Source of the DNA: Flexistipes sp.
GTDB taxonomy: Bacteria > Chrysiogenota > Deferribacteres > Deferribacterales > Flexistipitaceae
Assembly (NCBI RefSeq): GCF_036172515.1
Contig: NZ_JAXKVW010000007.1
Location: forward strand, 1-64,000
Reading direction: 5' to 3'
Length of the DNA: 64,000 nt
Part shown: positions 1-8,243 of the stretch, in pieces
Position numbering within the stretch: the stretch's first letter is position 1
How the letters are laid out: each line of letters begins with the position of its first letter
Program-made: the position numbers and the translations under genes
The notes under the pieces: model-generated
Database searches by the model: none
What the model was told of the DNA's origin: nothing
What the model saw: only the letters and a program-made list of their open reading frames with translations

Positions 1-121
1 TAACTCAAAAAGGACTCATTCAGCTATTGAATACAATACTCCGAGAGAGAAACTGGAACTATATTATAAAGAAATGGAGCAATGTGCTTAACTTTTTGTG
101 TAGAAAAAGGTGGAAAGTCCA
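1..121 (+). mobile_element. Right end of an IS3-family insertion sequence (truncated by window)
   Basis: The window opens inside the last codons of a transposase. About 30 bases after its stop lies a segment ending TGGAAAGTCCA at 111-121. Read on the other strand it begins TGGACTTTCC, which fits the TG-starting terminal inverted repeats of IS3-type elements. The left end lies outside the window, so the boundary at 121 is an inference. The DNA beyond it (CCCCTAAG...) then falls into a repeat-rich spacer. Confidence 0.55.
2..91 (+). CDS. IS3-family transposase (integrase catalytic domain), C-terminal fragment
   Basis: Only the last 29 residues are visible, in the frame starting at base 2 and ending at TAA 89-91. 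They include KRTHSAIEYNTP, which matches the conserved end of the DDE integrase domain of IS3-type OrfB proteins (usually written as RPHSALGYxTP). The reading frame is open to the window edge, so the gene is truncated by the window rather than demonstrably broken. Its job would be cutting and joining the ends of its own element. Confidence 0.7.
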   Translation, partial: NSKRTHSAIEYNTPREKLELYYKEMEQCA

Positions 122-225
122 CCCCTAAGACCATTATCCTTATTACCTCAATAACATCAAATACCTCCGCATTACGCATTACGGCTTTTGAATGTGGAAT
201 TTTTAGGAGGGTGCCAAGAATGGTT
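122..225 (+). repeat. Composite spacer repeat, copy G
   Basis: The spacer between the IS end and elbB carries 7-base iterations (CATTACG twice at about 170-185). It then has an AT-rich stretch followed by AGGAGGGTGCC at 205-215. The same order (ACG-type heptamers, AT-rich stretch, then RGGAGGNNGCC) recurs at 17914-17998 and 50736-50768. No coding potential is seen. The remaining bases up to 291 form the elbB upstream region. Confidence 0.6.
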
Positions 226-291
226 TGTATTGTAAATGAACTTTTTTCTGTGATATAATTCTACTGAATAAAAGCTATTAGGAGGTGCAGT

Positions 292-954
292 ATGCCAAAA
301 ATAGGTGTGATTTTCAGCGGGTGCGGTGTTTTCGACGGAACGGAGATTACCGAAGCTGTTATGACATTATATTTTCTTGAGAAGAAAGGAGCTGACATTG
401 TTTGTATGGCGCCTAATATCGAACAATATCATGTTGTTAACCATCTAACGGGTGATGTAGATGAAAGTAAAAAACGGAATGTCTTGGAAGAAGCAGCCAG
501 GCTTGTCAGAGGCAATGTGAAAGATATCAGCGATGTAGACATCAATGAGCTTGATGCCCTGGTTATCCCCGGCGGTTTTGGTGCTGCTAAGAACCTTACT
601 ACTTATGCGATTGAAGGTAATGACTGCAAAGTCAATGAAGATGTGAAAAAGGCGGTTAACACCATTGTTACTTCAAAAAAGCCGATGGCGGCAATATGTA
701 TAGCCCCTGTTCTGGTGGCTAAAGCTCTTGAGGGGACAGGTATAAAATCCAAAATTACAATCGGAAGCGATGAAAATGTAGCCGGTTCGATAGAATCCTT
801 CGGAGCCACACATGTCGAGTGTCCGGTTAAAGAGGCGCTTGTTGATGAAGAAAATAAAATTATAACAACTCCTGCGTTTATGCTGGCTCAAAATACCCTT
901 GAAGTGGCTGCAGGGATTGAAAAGACGATTGAAAACCTATACAGATTTCTTTAA
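292..954 (+). CDS. elbB: ElbB-type DJ-1/PfpI superfamily protein (isoprenoid biosynthesis glyoxalase)
   Basis: A 220-residue protein of the ElbB (enhancing lycopene biosynthesis protein 2) branch of the DJ-1/PfpI superfamily. The family hallmark SGCGVFDGTEI is at residues 9-19, NHLTG at 50-54 and IPGGFGAAKNL at 92-102. The likely nucleophile elbow is Cys136 in ICIAP, and the C-terminal TTPAFMLAQN block is also present. E. coli ElbB has been reported to have glyoxalase III-like activity and to affect isoprenoid flux; the cellular role here is inferred. The length matches the family (about 217-220). The start ATG follows an AGGAGG site. It appears monocistronic, with a hairpin directly downstream. 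Confidence 0.9.
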   Translation: MPKIGVIFSGCGVFDGTEITEAVMTLYFLEKKGADIVCMAPNIEQYHVVNHLTGDVDESKKRNVLEEAARLVRGNVKDISDVDINELDALVIPGGFGAAKNLTTYAIEGNDCKVNEDVKKAVNTIVTSKKPMAAICIAPVLVAKALEGTGIKSKITIGSDENVAGSIESFGATHVECPVKEALVDEENKIITTPAFMLAQNTLEVAAGIEKTIENLYRFL

Positions 955-962
955 CTAAAAAA

Positions 963-981
963 GGGGGCTATAAGCCCCCCT
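963..981 (+). terminator. Rho-independent-type hairpin after elbB
   Basis: GGGGGCTATAAGCCCCC forms a strong GC stem nine bases after the elbB stop, preceded by an A-run. The T-tract on the plus side is weak, so in the reverse direction (A-run read as T-run) it could equally serve the convergent M16 gene. Confidence 0.65.
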
Positions 982-1059
982 GAATTCCTTCAAATATACG
1001 AGTAAATTAATGTTTGAGAGAGTATATTAACGCAGATTGCCAGGATCGGCTGTTTTTCA

Positions 1060-2349
1060 TTAATCATTTTTCGGAACAGTTTTTACAAGGATATAGTTTT
1101 CTGAAAAGATTTTGTCTGCAACATCTTTTATATCACCCAATTCAACGGCTTCTATATTTTCAACATAATCTTTGTAGTAGTCGGTTATCCCCAACGTATA
1201 AGCCATCCCGATATCATGGGCTTCATTAGACGCTTTTTCTCTCTGAAAAACTGCCTCCGCCTTTAATCTGTTTTTTGCTTTTTTCAAATCTTTTTCAGAT
1301 AAATTTCCTTTCTGCAAATTATCTATAATTTCCCGTATTTTTGAAAGTGGATCACCGTCTGTTGAGGGGTGTTTGGTGTAGAAGAAAGTAAAACTGCCCC
1401 CGTATTTTTGCCCCAGATAACCACCAAAAACCACATTTACCAGGGGGTTTTCTATATTTTTGAGCTTTTCGTTAAGGAGTGAATACTCTCCACCTGATAA
1501 AATTTCCGTCAGTATTTCCAGCTCGTATTTATCCTCACTCATTAATGAGGGAGCTCTATAAACCAAAGCGGTATAGCTTTGTGTAATATCTTTTTCAAAA
1601 TCTTTTTTTACATTTTTATTAAGCTTATCCGGAATCCCAAAGCTTTTGTTAACAGGATTGGCATCTTTTGTTTTATTAAAATACTGCATTGCCAATTCTT
1701 TTGCTTTATCCTCTGATAAATCACCAACCACTACGAGTGTCATATTTTCAGGGTGATAAAAACTGTTGTAATATTTTAAAAGTGTCTGTCTGTCAAAAGA
1801 TTTGATGTTTTCAACGCTCCCTATGACCTCTCTTGCATAAGGAGTATTTTTGAAAAGGGTTTCCGATAAATATGTCCACATATCGTGTGTCGGGCTGTCG
1901 TACTTGCGCATTATTTCCTGAATGACAACGGGTTTTTCCTTTTTTATTTCCTCTTTGGGGAATGTGGCTTCAAAAACCATTTGACTGATTACATTAAAAG
2001 CTGTTTCCACATTGAAAGTGGGTATAGTGATATAGTAAAATGTATAATCTTTACTGGTTGCCGCATTCATCTGACCGCCTTTGGCCTCAACAAGAGTATC
2101 GATTTCATCCGGTGCAAATTTTTCCGTTCCTTTAAATACCATATGTTCAAGAAAATGAGATATTCCGTTGTTTTTAGCAGTTTCGTTAACGGAACCCGTC
2201 TTCATCCAAAGCTGTACGGATGTTATTTTGTTTCCGGGGACATGTTTGTAGACAAGCTGCACGCCGTTTGGCAGCTCATGGGTTTGTAAAGCCATTGAAA
2301 ATCCCTCCAGGATAAAAAAGAATGTTAGAGCCAGAATCAGTTTTTTCAC
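1060..2349 (-). CDS. M16-family zinc metallopeptidase, exported
   Basis: A 429-residue M16 (pitrilysin/processing peptidase-like) protein. The inverted zinc motif HFLEH is at residues 65-69, where the two His bind zinc and Glu68 acts as general base, with a downstream glutamate-rich helix supplying the third ligand. The first ~20 residues (two Lys, then a hydrophobic stretch ending SMA) look like a signal peptide, so the enzyme probably works in the periplasm. The start is GTG, behind an AAGGGGA ribosome site. It lies 12 bases after the large GDH gene on the same strand and is probably cotranscribed with it. The substrate is unknown. Confidence 0.88.
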   Translation of the reverse strand: MKKLILALTFFFILEGFSMALQTHELPNGVQLVYKHVPGNKITSVQLWMKTGSVNETAKNNGISHFLEHMVFKGTEKFAPDEIDTLVEAKGGQMNAATSKDYTFYYITIPTFNVETAFNVISQMVFEATFPKEEIKKEKPVVIQEIMRKYDSPTHDMWTYLSETLFKNTPYAREVIGSVENIKSFDRQTLLKYYNSFYHPENMTLVVVGDLSEDKAKELAMQYFNKTKDANPVNKSFGIPDKLNKNVKKDFEKDITQSYTALVYRAPSLMSEDKYELEILTEILSGGEYSLLNEKLKNIENPLVNVVFGGYLGQKYGGSFTFFYTKHPSTDGDPLSKIREIIDNLQKGNLSEKDLKKAKNRLKAEAVFQREKASNEAHDIGMAYTLGITDYYKDYVENIEAVELGDIKDVADKIFSENYILVKTVPKND

Positions 2350-2361
2350 TGTTTCCCCTTT

Positions 2362-5300
2362 TTAGTATTTATTTATTATGTCAAACATGCTGTCTATTAT
2401 CACATTAAACGGTACTAAGCTTTTGATTTCATCCTTTTCAATAGATGTCAAAAACTTTTCATAGTTCATAAAAAATACCGACTCTTGTTTCATAAGATTT
2501 TTAAACCAGGATAATGAGTTTATTGTGGATTTCTTGGCTAAATGTTTTTGCAGGTTTTTGGTACGTTTTAAAAGATTTTCCCTGTTTATGCTGTCCCAGG
2601 ATGTCTTCAGCGGGATATGCTTAATACCGCCGGTAATCTTGTGGAGAGCCAGCTTGTCATCTATAATAAAATAATTCTTAATAGTTTCTTTGTAATCAAG
2701 CTCATTGTTTATACAGATTTCAAAGATATCGAATGCCGGCTTTGTGTAACGGATTTCGCAGATTATTTTTGCAACACTCTTGGTGCATTTCTCGCTGATC
2801 AGTTTTTCATTAATTCTGTTGAAATTATTTTTTAAATGTCCGGTAAGGTTTTTGGGTACGGTGTTTTTTATTTTGTCAAACAAAGCCTTATGCTCCTGAA
2901 TCATATCAAAGTTTTTATCGTTAATAAGCCACTCCAGAGCTACTTTAAGGGTTTTTTCAAGTTCAATCAGCATATAATATTGAGTTTGTGATGGTATCTT
3001 GTAATCAAGGTTTCTTATCTTTGTTCTTATATTTTCCGCCTGCATCAGCTGATCGGCAAAAATGTATCTTTTCAGCAGTTTTTTGTAGTCTGCACCTGTA
3101 TTGCTGTGAATCATCGGAAAGATAGTTGTTCCTGCCTGGTTTACAGCTTTATTGACAATCATTGTTGCCGTTATCTGATTTTTCAGACGATGATCGAAAA
3201 TATGATCCCCGTATTTACCAAGAATTGTTTTTGGGAAGTAAGATTTGTATAGATTTACCATGAGCTCGTCATCCAGCTTCACATCATCAACTATTTCGTC
3301 AAAAAGCAGTATCTTGACATAAGACAGCAGGACGGTAAGTTCCGGCCGTGTTATATTTCTGTTTTCCTTGATAAAATCGATATGTTCAATTTTGAAGTTT
3401 AAAAGTCCGGTCTCTTTAAGGTATTTTGCAGTGGTTTCAAAAGGGATGGAATTGTCCTTATTTCTCAAAATATCACATGAGATTGTTTCCGACTGCTCAT
3501 AATTATCCTCCAGCACCAGGCCGGTAACTTCTTCTGTAAGCTTATGTATCAGAGAATTTCTTTCTTTACGGCTTTTTAAAACCTTCTTTTTCAAAAGTAT
3601 GTCCAGCAGGATTTTCAGATTTACTTCATGGTCGGACATATCTACGCCGCCGGAATTGTCTATAGCATCCGTGTTTATCAAAACACCGCTTTTGGCGAGA
3701 CTTATTCTTGCTTTTTGTGTAAGTCCCAGATTAGCACCTTCTCCAATGACCCGGGCATGAATTTCCTGAGCATCCACCCTTACATTATCATTGGCTTTAT
3801 CTCCGACATCTTCATGGGTTTCACTTGAATCTTTTATGTAAGTTCCGATGCCTCCGCTCCACAAGAGTTCTGCCGGTGCTTTTAAAATATACTGTATCAG
3901 CTCTTCACCTGTCAGTGTATCTTTTACGATACCAAAAATCTCCTTCATTTGCGGCGATATTTCTATCTTCTTGGCCGATCTGTCAAATACCCCGCCTCCT
4001 TCAGATATGATATCGTGGTTGTAATCTTTCCATGTTGATTTTGGTAATTTAAAAAGACGCTGTCTTTCTAAAAAACTTGTTTCCGGGTCAGGGTCCGGAT
4101 CCACAAAAATATGAATATGATTAAATGCCCCGAGCAGTTTTATTTTACGCGATAAAAGCATGCCGTTACCGAAAACGTCCCCGCTCATGTCGCCGATACC
4201 GACAACTGTGAAATTCTCTTTTGAAATGTTTTTATCAAGCTCCCGGAAGTGTCTCTTTACACATTCCCAGGCGCCTCTGGCTGTTATTCCCACCTTTTTG
4301 TGATCGTAACCTTCACTGCCGCCTGAGGCGAATGCATCCCCAAGCCAAAAATTGTATTCCTTGGAAACGGAGTTGGCAACATCGCTGAATGTGGCGGTTC
4401 CTTTGTCTGCAGCAACAACAAGATAAGGGTCCTTATCATCATATATTACTGTGTTTTCAGGCTGAATAATCTTTTTACCCGCATAATTGTCTGTTAAGTC
4501 GAGAAGACCGCGGATGAAATTTTTATACTGCTCCACTACAAAAGCTCTGTCTTTGTCAATGTCCTGAAAGCGTTTTTTGACTATAAATCCGCCTTTTGAG
4601 CCCACCGGAACAATGATTGTATTTTTTACCATCTGTGTTTTCAAAAGCCCCATAATTTCCGTTCTGAAGTCGTCGAATCTGTCGCTGAAGCGTAAGCCGC
4701 CTCTGGCTACTTTTCCTCCTCTAAGATGAACCCCTTCCATATGCGGTCCGTGTACATATATTTCAAACATCGGTTTGGGTTCCGGTAAAATATCCAATGT
4801 ACTACTTCGAATTTTAAATGAAATATAATTTCTGACAGGTGTTTGGTAATAATTTGTTCTGCTGGCGGCGTTTATTGTTTTCAACAGATGCCTTAATATT
4901 GAATCCCCAAGAACTGAAGATATTTTGTCAATTTCTTCAAGCAGCTTTTTCTCCAAAGCTTCTGTATCCCTTTTGCTGCAGGAAGGGTTGAATTTCTCAT
5001 CAAAAAGCTGAAAAAGAAGCTTTGCAATTTTCGGATTGTTAATTAGTGTTTCATTAATAGACTGTCTGCTGAATGTGTAATTTATCTGCTCAACATAGTT
5101 TCTCAGCCCCCGCAAAACGTCTATTTCTTTGTAGCTCAGTTCGGCAAGAACCAGCAATTTGTTCAGTCTGTCGTTTTCAACCTTTTCTGTCATAGCGGCT
5201 GTCAGAATTTCAGAGAGTTTGTCTCCGTAAATGTCGGCAAATTTTTTGTTGTTATCGATTTCGGCGAGATAGATATTGCTTATGTAATACGATTTACCCT

Positions 5301-7059
5301 TTGTGGAGAGTGTATATATTTCCTCTTCGTGTACTTTTAAGCCTATGTTATTAATAACAGGCATAATATCAGTAAGAAGAATCTTTTCTTCGGAGTATAT
5401 TTTCAGTACGATTTTTTCATTTTCATGATAAATAGCCGATCTAAGACCCTTAAATTTTATAAGATATGATATGTCAAATGCGCCTTCCCGGGGGCTGAGC
5501 CTCGTTTTATAATTCTCAGAGAATGAGCTTACAAAAGAATGATAAATCTGATCGGTTTTTAAACCGGAATATCTTATTGAAAGCAGCTCATAAAGTTCGT
5601 CATCCCAGTCTTTCAGGATGCCCTGAACCATTTCTTTTAAATCACCGTCTTTCAATTTGTCCAGAATGTTTAAATCCTTCAGGTAAAAGTGAAAGTGTAT
5701 TAAATGATAACCGTGCTCATCGCTGCGGGTCGTTAAATCCAGTAAATTTGCCCTGAGTATTTCGGCGAAATTGCCGCTCAGTTCTCTGATAAGCTCATTT
5801 GAAAATTTTTCGGAAGGGATGGCAAGAAGTATGTAAAAATTTTTCAGCGGTCTGAAGTCTTTCCAGTACAGTCTGATCTGATTTTTCCCCTGCAGGGAAA
5901 GAATAGTTTCAAGAATATCAATTAGCGTGTCTCTGTCAAAATTAAATATTTCTGTTTTGGGATAGTAATTTATAATATCTCTAATCCACTTGAAATCGTG
6001 TGAGCCCTGCACAAATTTGAAATAATTGAAAACCTCTGCAATTGTTTTTCTTAAAATGCTGATTTTATAAGGCGGAGTGTTAATTGCTTCTTTGGAAAAG
6101 ACACCGATAAGTGTTATGACTGTGCAGGAGTTTTCATTAAAATCGGTAATCATTACCCGGTCGTATTTTATTCTTTTCTTGACTTTGGATTCATGTATGG
6201 CTTTATCCACCACAATGGGATAATTGTTTATATATTTTAATCTGTTTGACTGTATTGCTTTAATTATTGAGGGAATGAGTGAAAGTGTTCTGTTAAGTTT
6301 ATAAACGCCAAACTGTTCCATTGAATAATCGCCTGTTTGCAGGTTAACGTTTTTTAGAATTCTTACGCCCTGTAAAATAAAATTCTCGTTCATCAGCCAA
6401 TCGATAAATTCGGACACTTCCGGAGTGATATTTTTATATGACTCGGATAAGTTTTTCAGTAGATTACTCATGGATGGAAAGTCATCCACAGCAAGCATTA
6501 CTTCGTTGTAAATCTTTTTAATTTCCGAACGGATTTTTTTAAATTCAGGTTCTTCAACGTTTTCCAGAAAAACAACGACATAGGATTCATTTTTGGTTCC
6601 TATATCAGCGTCTTTGATATCTGTAATATCTCCTTTGTTGTTGCGTTTTACGCTGAATATCGGATGCAGAATAAACTGCTGGGAAATATTAGCCTCGAAG
6701 AAATATTCCCTGATACTGTCCACGAGAAACGGCCTGTCATCTGTGGAAAGAGTAATAAGTGAGAAATTGCCTATAAAAAAGGACGAGTTGAAAGGGGTGG
6801 TATAATTCATCCGGTATTTTTTCTTTTTTCTTTCGTTAAAATCTTCAAACAGAAATTTCAGGAATTCCAGAAGATCCGTATCCGTTAGTATCTCCAGAAA
6901 ATTCAGGGGGAGCTGCATAATGAATATTTCCGTGAAAAAATAAAAAGGGGGATTTGTTTGTCTGAATTTGCCGAAAACCTCATTATGCCTTTTTTTTACC
7001 GTTTCGATATTTTTCCTTTCTTTGATTTCGCTTCCGGTTAAAAAAGAAATATTAAACAT
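2362..7059 (-). CDS. gdhB: NAD-specific glutamate dehydrogenase, large (180 kDa) class
   Basis: A 1565-residue protein that converts glutamate to 2-oxoglutarate and ammonia with NAD. Its length fits the L180 class (about 1500-1650 residues). The N-terminal half carries the regulatory ACT-like and PAS-like segments. The catalytic part spans roughly residues 740-1230 and includes a conserved HMEGVHLRGGKVARGGLRFS block and the lysine-bearing PVGSKGGF near residue 820. A nucleotide-binding region with GIGDMSGDVFGNGM follows. The start ATG is preceded by a GGGAG site. This class is usually catabolic, which suits growth on amino acids; that link is an inference. The downstream M16 gene follows after 12 bases. 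The symbol is used loosely, since naming varies. Confidence 0.93.
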   Translation of the reverse strand: MFNISFLTGSEIKERKNIETVKKRHNEVFGKFRQTNPPFYFFTEIFIMQLPLNFLEILTDTDLLEFLKFLFEDFNERKKKKYRMNYTTPFNSSFFIGNFSLITLSTDDRPFLVDSIREYFFEANISQQFILHPIFSVKRNNKGDITDIKDADIGTKNESYVVVFLENVEEPEFKKIRSEIKKIYNEVMLAVDDFPSMSNLLKNLSESYKNITPEVSEFIDWLMNENFILQGVRILKNVNLQTGDYSMEQFGVYKLNRTLSLIPSIIKAIQSNRLKYINNYPIVVDKAIHESKVKKRIKYDRVMITDFNENSCTVITLIGVFSKEAINTPPYKISILRKTIAEVFNYFKFVQGSHDFKWIRDIINYYPKTEIFNFDRDTLIDILETILSLQGKNQIRLYWKDFRPLKNFYILLAIPSEKFSNELIRELSGNFAEILRANLLDLTTRSDEHGYHLIHFHFYLKDLNILDKLKDGDLKEMVQGILKDWDDELYELLSIRYSGLKTDQIYHSFVSSFSENYKTRLSPREGAFDISYLIKFKGLRSAIYHENEKIVLKIYSEEKILLTDIMPVINNIGLKVHEEEIYTLSTKGKSYYISNIYLAEIDNNKKFADIYGDKLSEILTAAMTEKVENDRLNKLLVLAELSYKEIDVLRGLRNYVEQINYTFSRQSINETLINNPKIAKLLFQLFDEKFNPSCSKRDTEALEKKLLEEIDKISSVLGDSILRHLLKTINAASRTNYYQTPVRNYISFKIRSSTLDILPEPKPMFEIYVHGPHMEGVHLRGGKVARGGLRFSDRFDDFRTEIMGLLKTQMVKNTIIVPVGSKGGFIVKKRFQDIDKDRAFVVEQYKNFIRGLLDLTDNYAGKKIIQPENTVIYDDKDPYLVVAADKGTATFSDVANSVSKEYNFWLGDAFASGGSEGYDHKKVGITARGAWECVKRHFRELDKNISKENFTVVGIGDMSGDVFGNGMLLSRKIKLLGAFNHIHIFVDPDPDPETSFLERQRLFKLPKSTWKDYNHDIISEGGGVFDRSAKKIEISPQMKEIFGIVKDTLTGEELIQYILKAPAELLWSGGIGTYIKDSSETHEDVGDKANDNVRVDAQEIHARVIGEGANLGLTQKARISLAKSGVLINTDAIDNSGGVDMSDHEVNLKILLDILLKKKVLKSRKERNSLIHKLTEEVTGLVLEDNYEQSETISCDILRNKDNSIPFETTAKYLKETGLLNFKIEHIDFIKENRNITRPELTVLLSYVKILLFDEIVDDVKLDDELMVNLYKSYFPKTILGKYGDHIFDHRLKNQITATMIVNKAVNQAGTTIFPMIHSNTGADYKKLLKRYIFADQLMQAENIRTKIRNLDYKIPSQTQYYMLIELEKTLKVALEWLINDKNFDMIQEHKALFDKIKNTVPKNLTGHLKNNFNRINEKLISEKCTKSVAKIICEIRYTKPAFDIFEICINNELDYKETIKNYFIIDDKLALHKITGGIKHIPLKTSWDSINRENLLKRTKNLQKHLAKKSTINSLSWFKNLMKQESVFFMNYEKFLTSIEKDEIKSLVPFNVIIDSMFDIINKY

Positions 7060-7241
7060 TTACCACTCCCTGTTATTTTACAAGCTCTGCTTGTGAACTC
7101 TTAAAATTTACAGAAGTTAAACACTTCCATTCAAGTCTTTTATTATATAAAAGTGCCTTTGACAACAATAAGTTTTTATTTTTTGAAATAGTTTGTTTTA
7201 TTTACGGAAACTGCATAAATTCATAAATAATAAACAGGGAA

Positions 7242-7883
7242 TCAGTTTTCTTCGCAGGTGTTGCAAAATTCAAGGAGTTCAATCAGATTTTTGACTACCC
7301 TTGCCGTCAGTCCCCATATGATACGGCCGTTGAAATTGTAAAAGTATACTTTGTGCGGCTGTTTGTTTCTTATCCAATTTTCATACCAGAATGTATTTTT
7401 ACGGTAAAAAAAACGCAGAGGTACCTGAAATATCTCTTCAACTTCACTTTCCTGTGGTTTCATATATGTTAAAACGTTAAGATCTGTAATCTTGGCAACG
7501 TATGGTGTGACATTTATATCGGCTACTGAAAGCTGGTCATCCAGCTTACCCAATATAGTCATGGCTTTTCTGGGGATTCCTATTTCCTCTTCAGTTTCCC
7601 TTAATGCAGTTTCCTTTTTGCCCGAATCCTGTTTTTCCCTTGAGCCGCCGGGAAAAGAGATTTCTCCGCTGTGATAGGGGAGGTGGTTTGTTCTTTTGGT
7701 GAAAATTATGTACCATTCGTTATTTAAAAAATAAAGCGGCACAAGTATAGCCGCTTGCCTTCTCGGGATATCAATTTTAAATCTGTTGTATAAGGAAAAA
7801 GTGGTATAAACGCAGTAATCCAGCTTTTCACAGCCGGCTCTTACTTTGTTTATTTCCTTAACCTGTTTTTTTGTTAAGTTCAT
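7242..7883 (-). CDS. Nudix hydrolase, CoA pyrophosphatase (NudL/YeaB) type
   Basis: A 213-residue Nudix protein. GEISFPGG at 73-80 followed by ALRETEEEIGI at 93-103 forms the Nudix box. The preceding FTKRTNHLPYHSGEISFPGG segment is characteristic of the CoA-diphosphatase subgroup (TKR..L..H.GE.SFPGG). Predicted reaction: cleavage of CoA or acyl-CoA to phosphopantetheine and 3',5'-ADP using Mg2+. The start overlaps the end of the phasin-like gene by 26 bases in another frame, with only a weak ribosome site, so translation is probably coupled. Substrate is by family analogy. Confidence 0.85.
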   Translation of the reverse strand: MNLTKKQVKEINKVRAGCEKLDYCVYTTFSLYNRFKIDIPRRQAAILVPLYFLNNEWYIIFTKRTNHLPYHSGEISFPGGSREKQDSGKKETALRETEEEIGIPRKAMTILGKLDDQLSVADINVTPYVAKITDLNVLTYMKPQESEVEEIFQVPLRFFYRKNTFWYENWIRNKQPHKVYFYNFNGRIIWGLTARVVKNLIELLEFCNTCEEN

Positions 7884-8226
7884 TCTTTAGCTTTTTTATC
7901 TCTCCGGTAAGTTTCTCTAAGTTTTCATTGTGTTCATCATTTTGTTTTTTCAGTTTATTCACACTGTTCTTTAAATCTTCAAACTCTTCTTTGGAAACTG
8001 CGCCCATTTTCTGCATAAACTCGTTTTTTAAATCATCAAAACGATCAGAAAATTCGTCAGCTGTCTTCTCTGTGGAGTCCATTATTTCCTTGAGAAATTT
8101 AGCTTCTTTGGACTGTAGGTTTTCACCTTTCTGGATCAGCTCATTAAATGCGTTCTTTGCTTTATTTTCTGTTGTTGCAGCAAGACCGAGACCGGCCAGG
8201 AAAAACTTTCTGGCAAATTCGTTCAT
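7858..8226 (-). CDS. Phasin-family coiled-coil protein
   Basis: A 122-residue protein that opens FARKFFLAGLGLAATTENKA. This resembles the N-terminus of phasin/poly(hydroxyalkanoate) granule-associated proteins. The rest is charged, with heptad-like coiled coil from about residue 60 to the end. Such proteins coat storage granules or act as small scaffolds, but no PHA synthase is visible here, so that role is only a possibility. A clear AAGGGGGA site precedes the ATG. It sits 17 bases after alaS and overlaps the Nudix gene. Confidence 0.6.
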   Translation of the reverse strand: MNEFARKFFLAGLGLAATTENKAKNAFNELIQKGENLQSKEAKFLKEIMDSTEKTADEFSDRFDDLKNEFMQKMGAVSKEEFEDLKNSVNKLKKQNDEHNENLEKLTGEIKKLKNELNKKTG

Positions 8227-8243
8227 TATTTTCCCCCTTAATT

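Noticed and set aside
7142-7165. GDH promoter TTGTCA...TATAAT on the minus strand
   Set aside because: The spacer is only 12 bases, so the two boxes do not form a credible sigma-70 promoter together.
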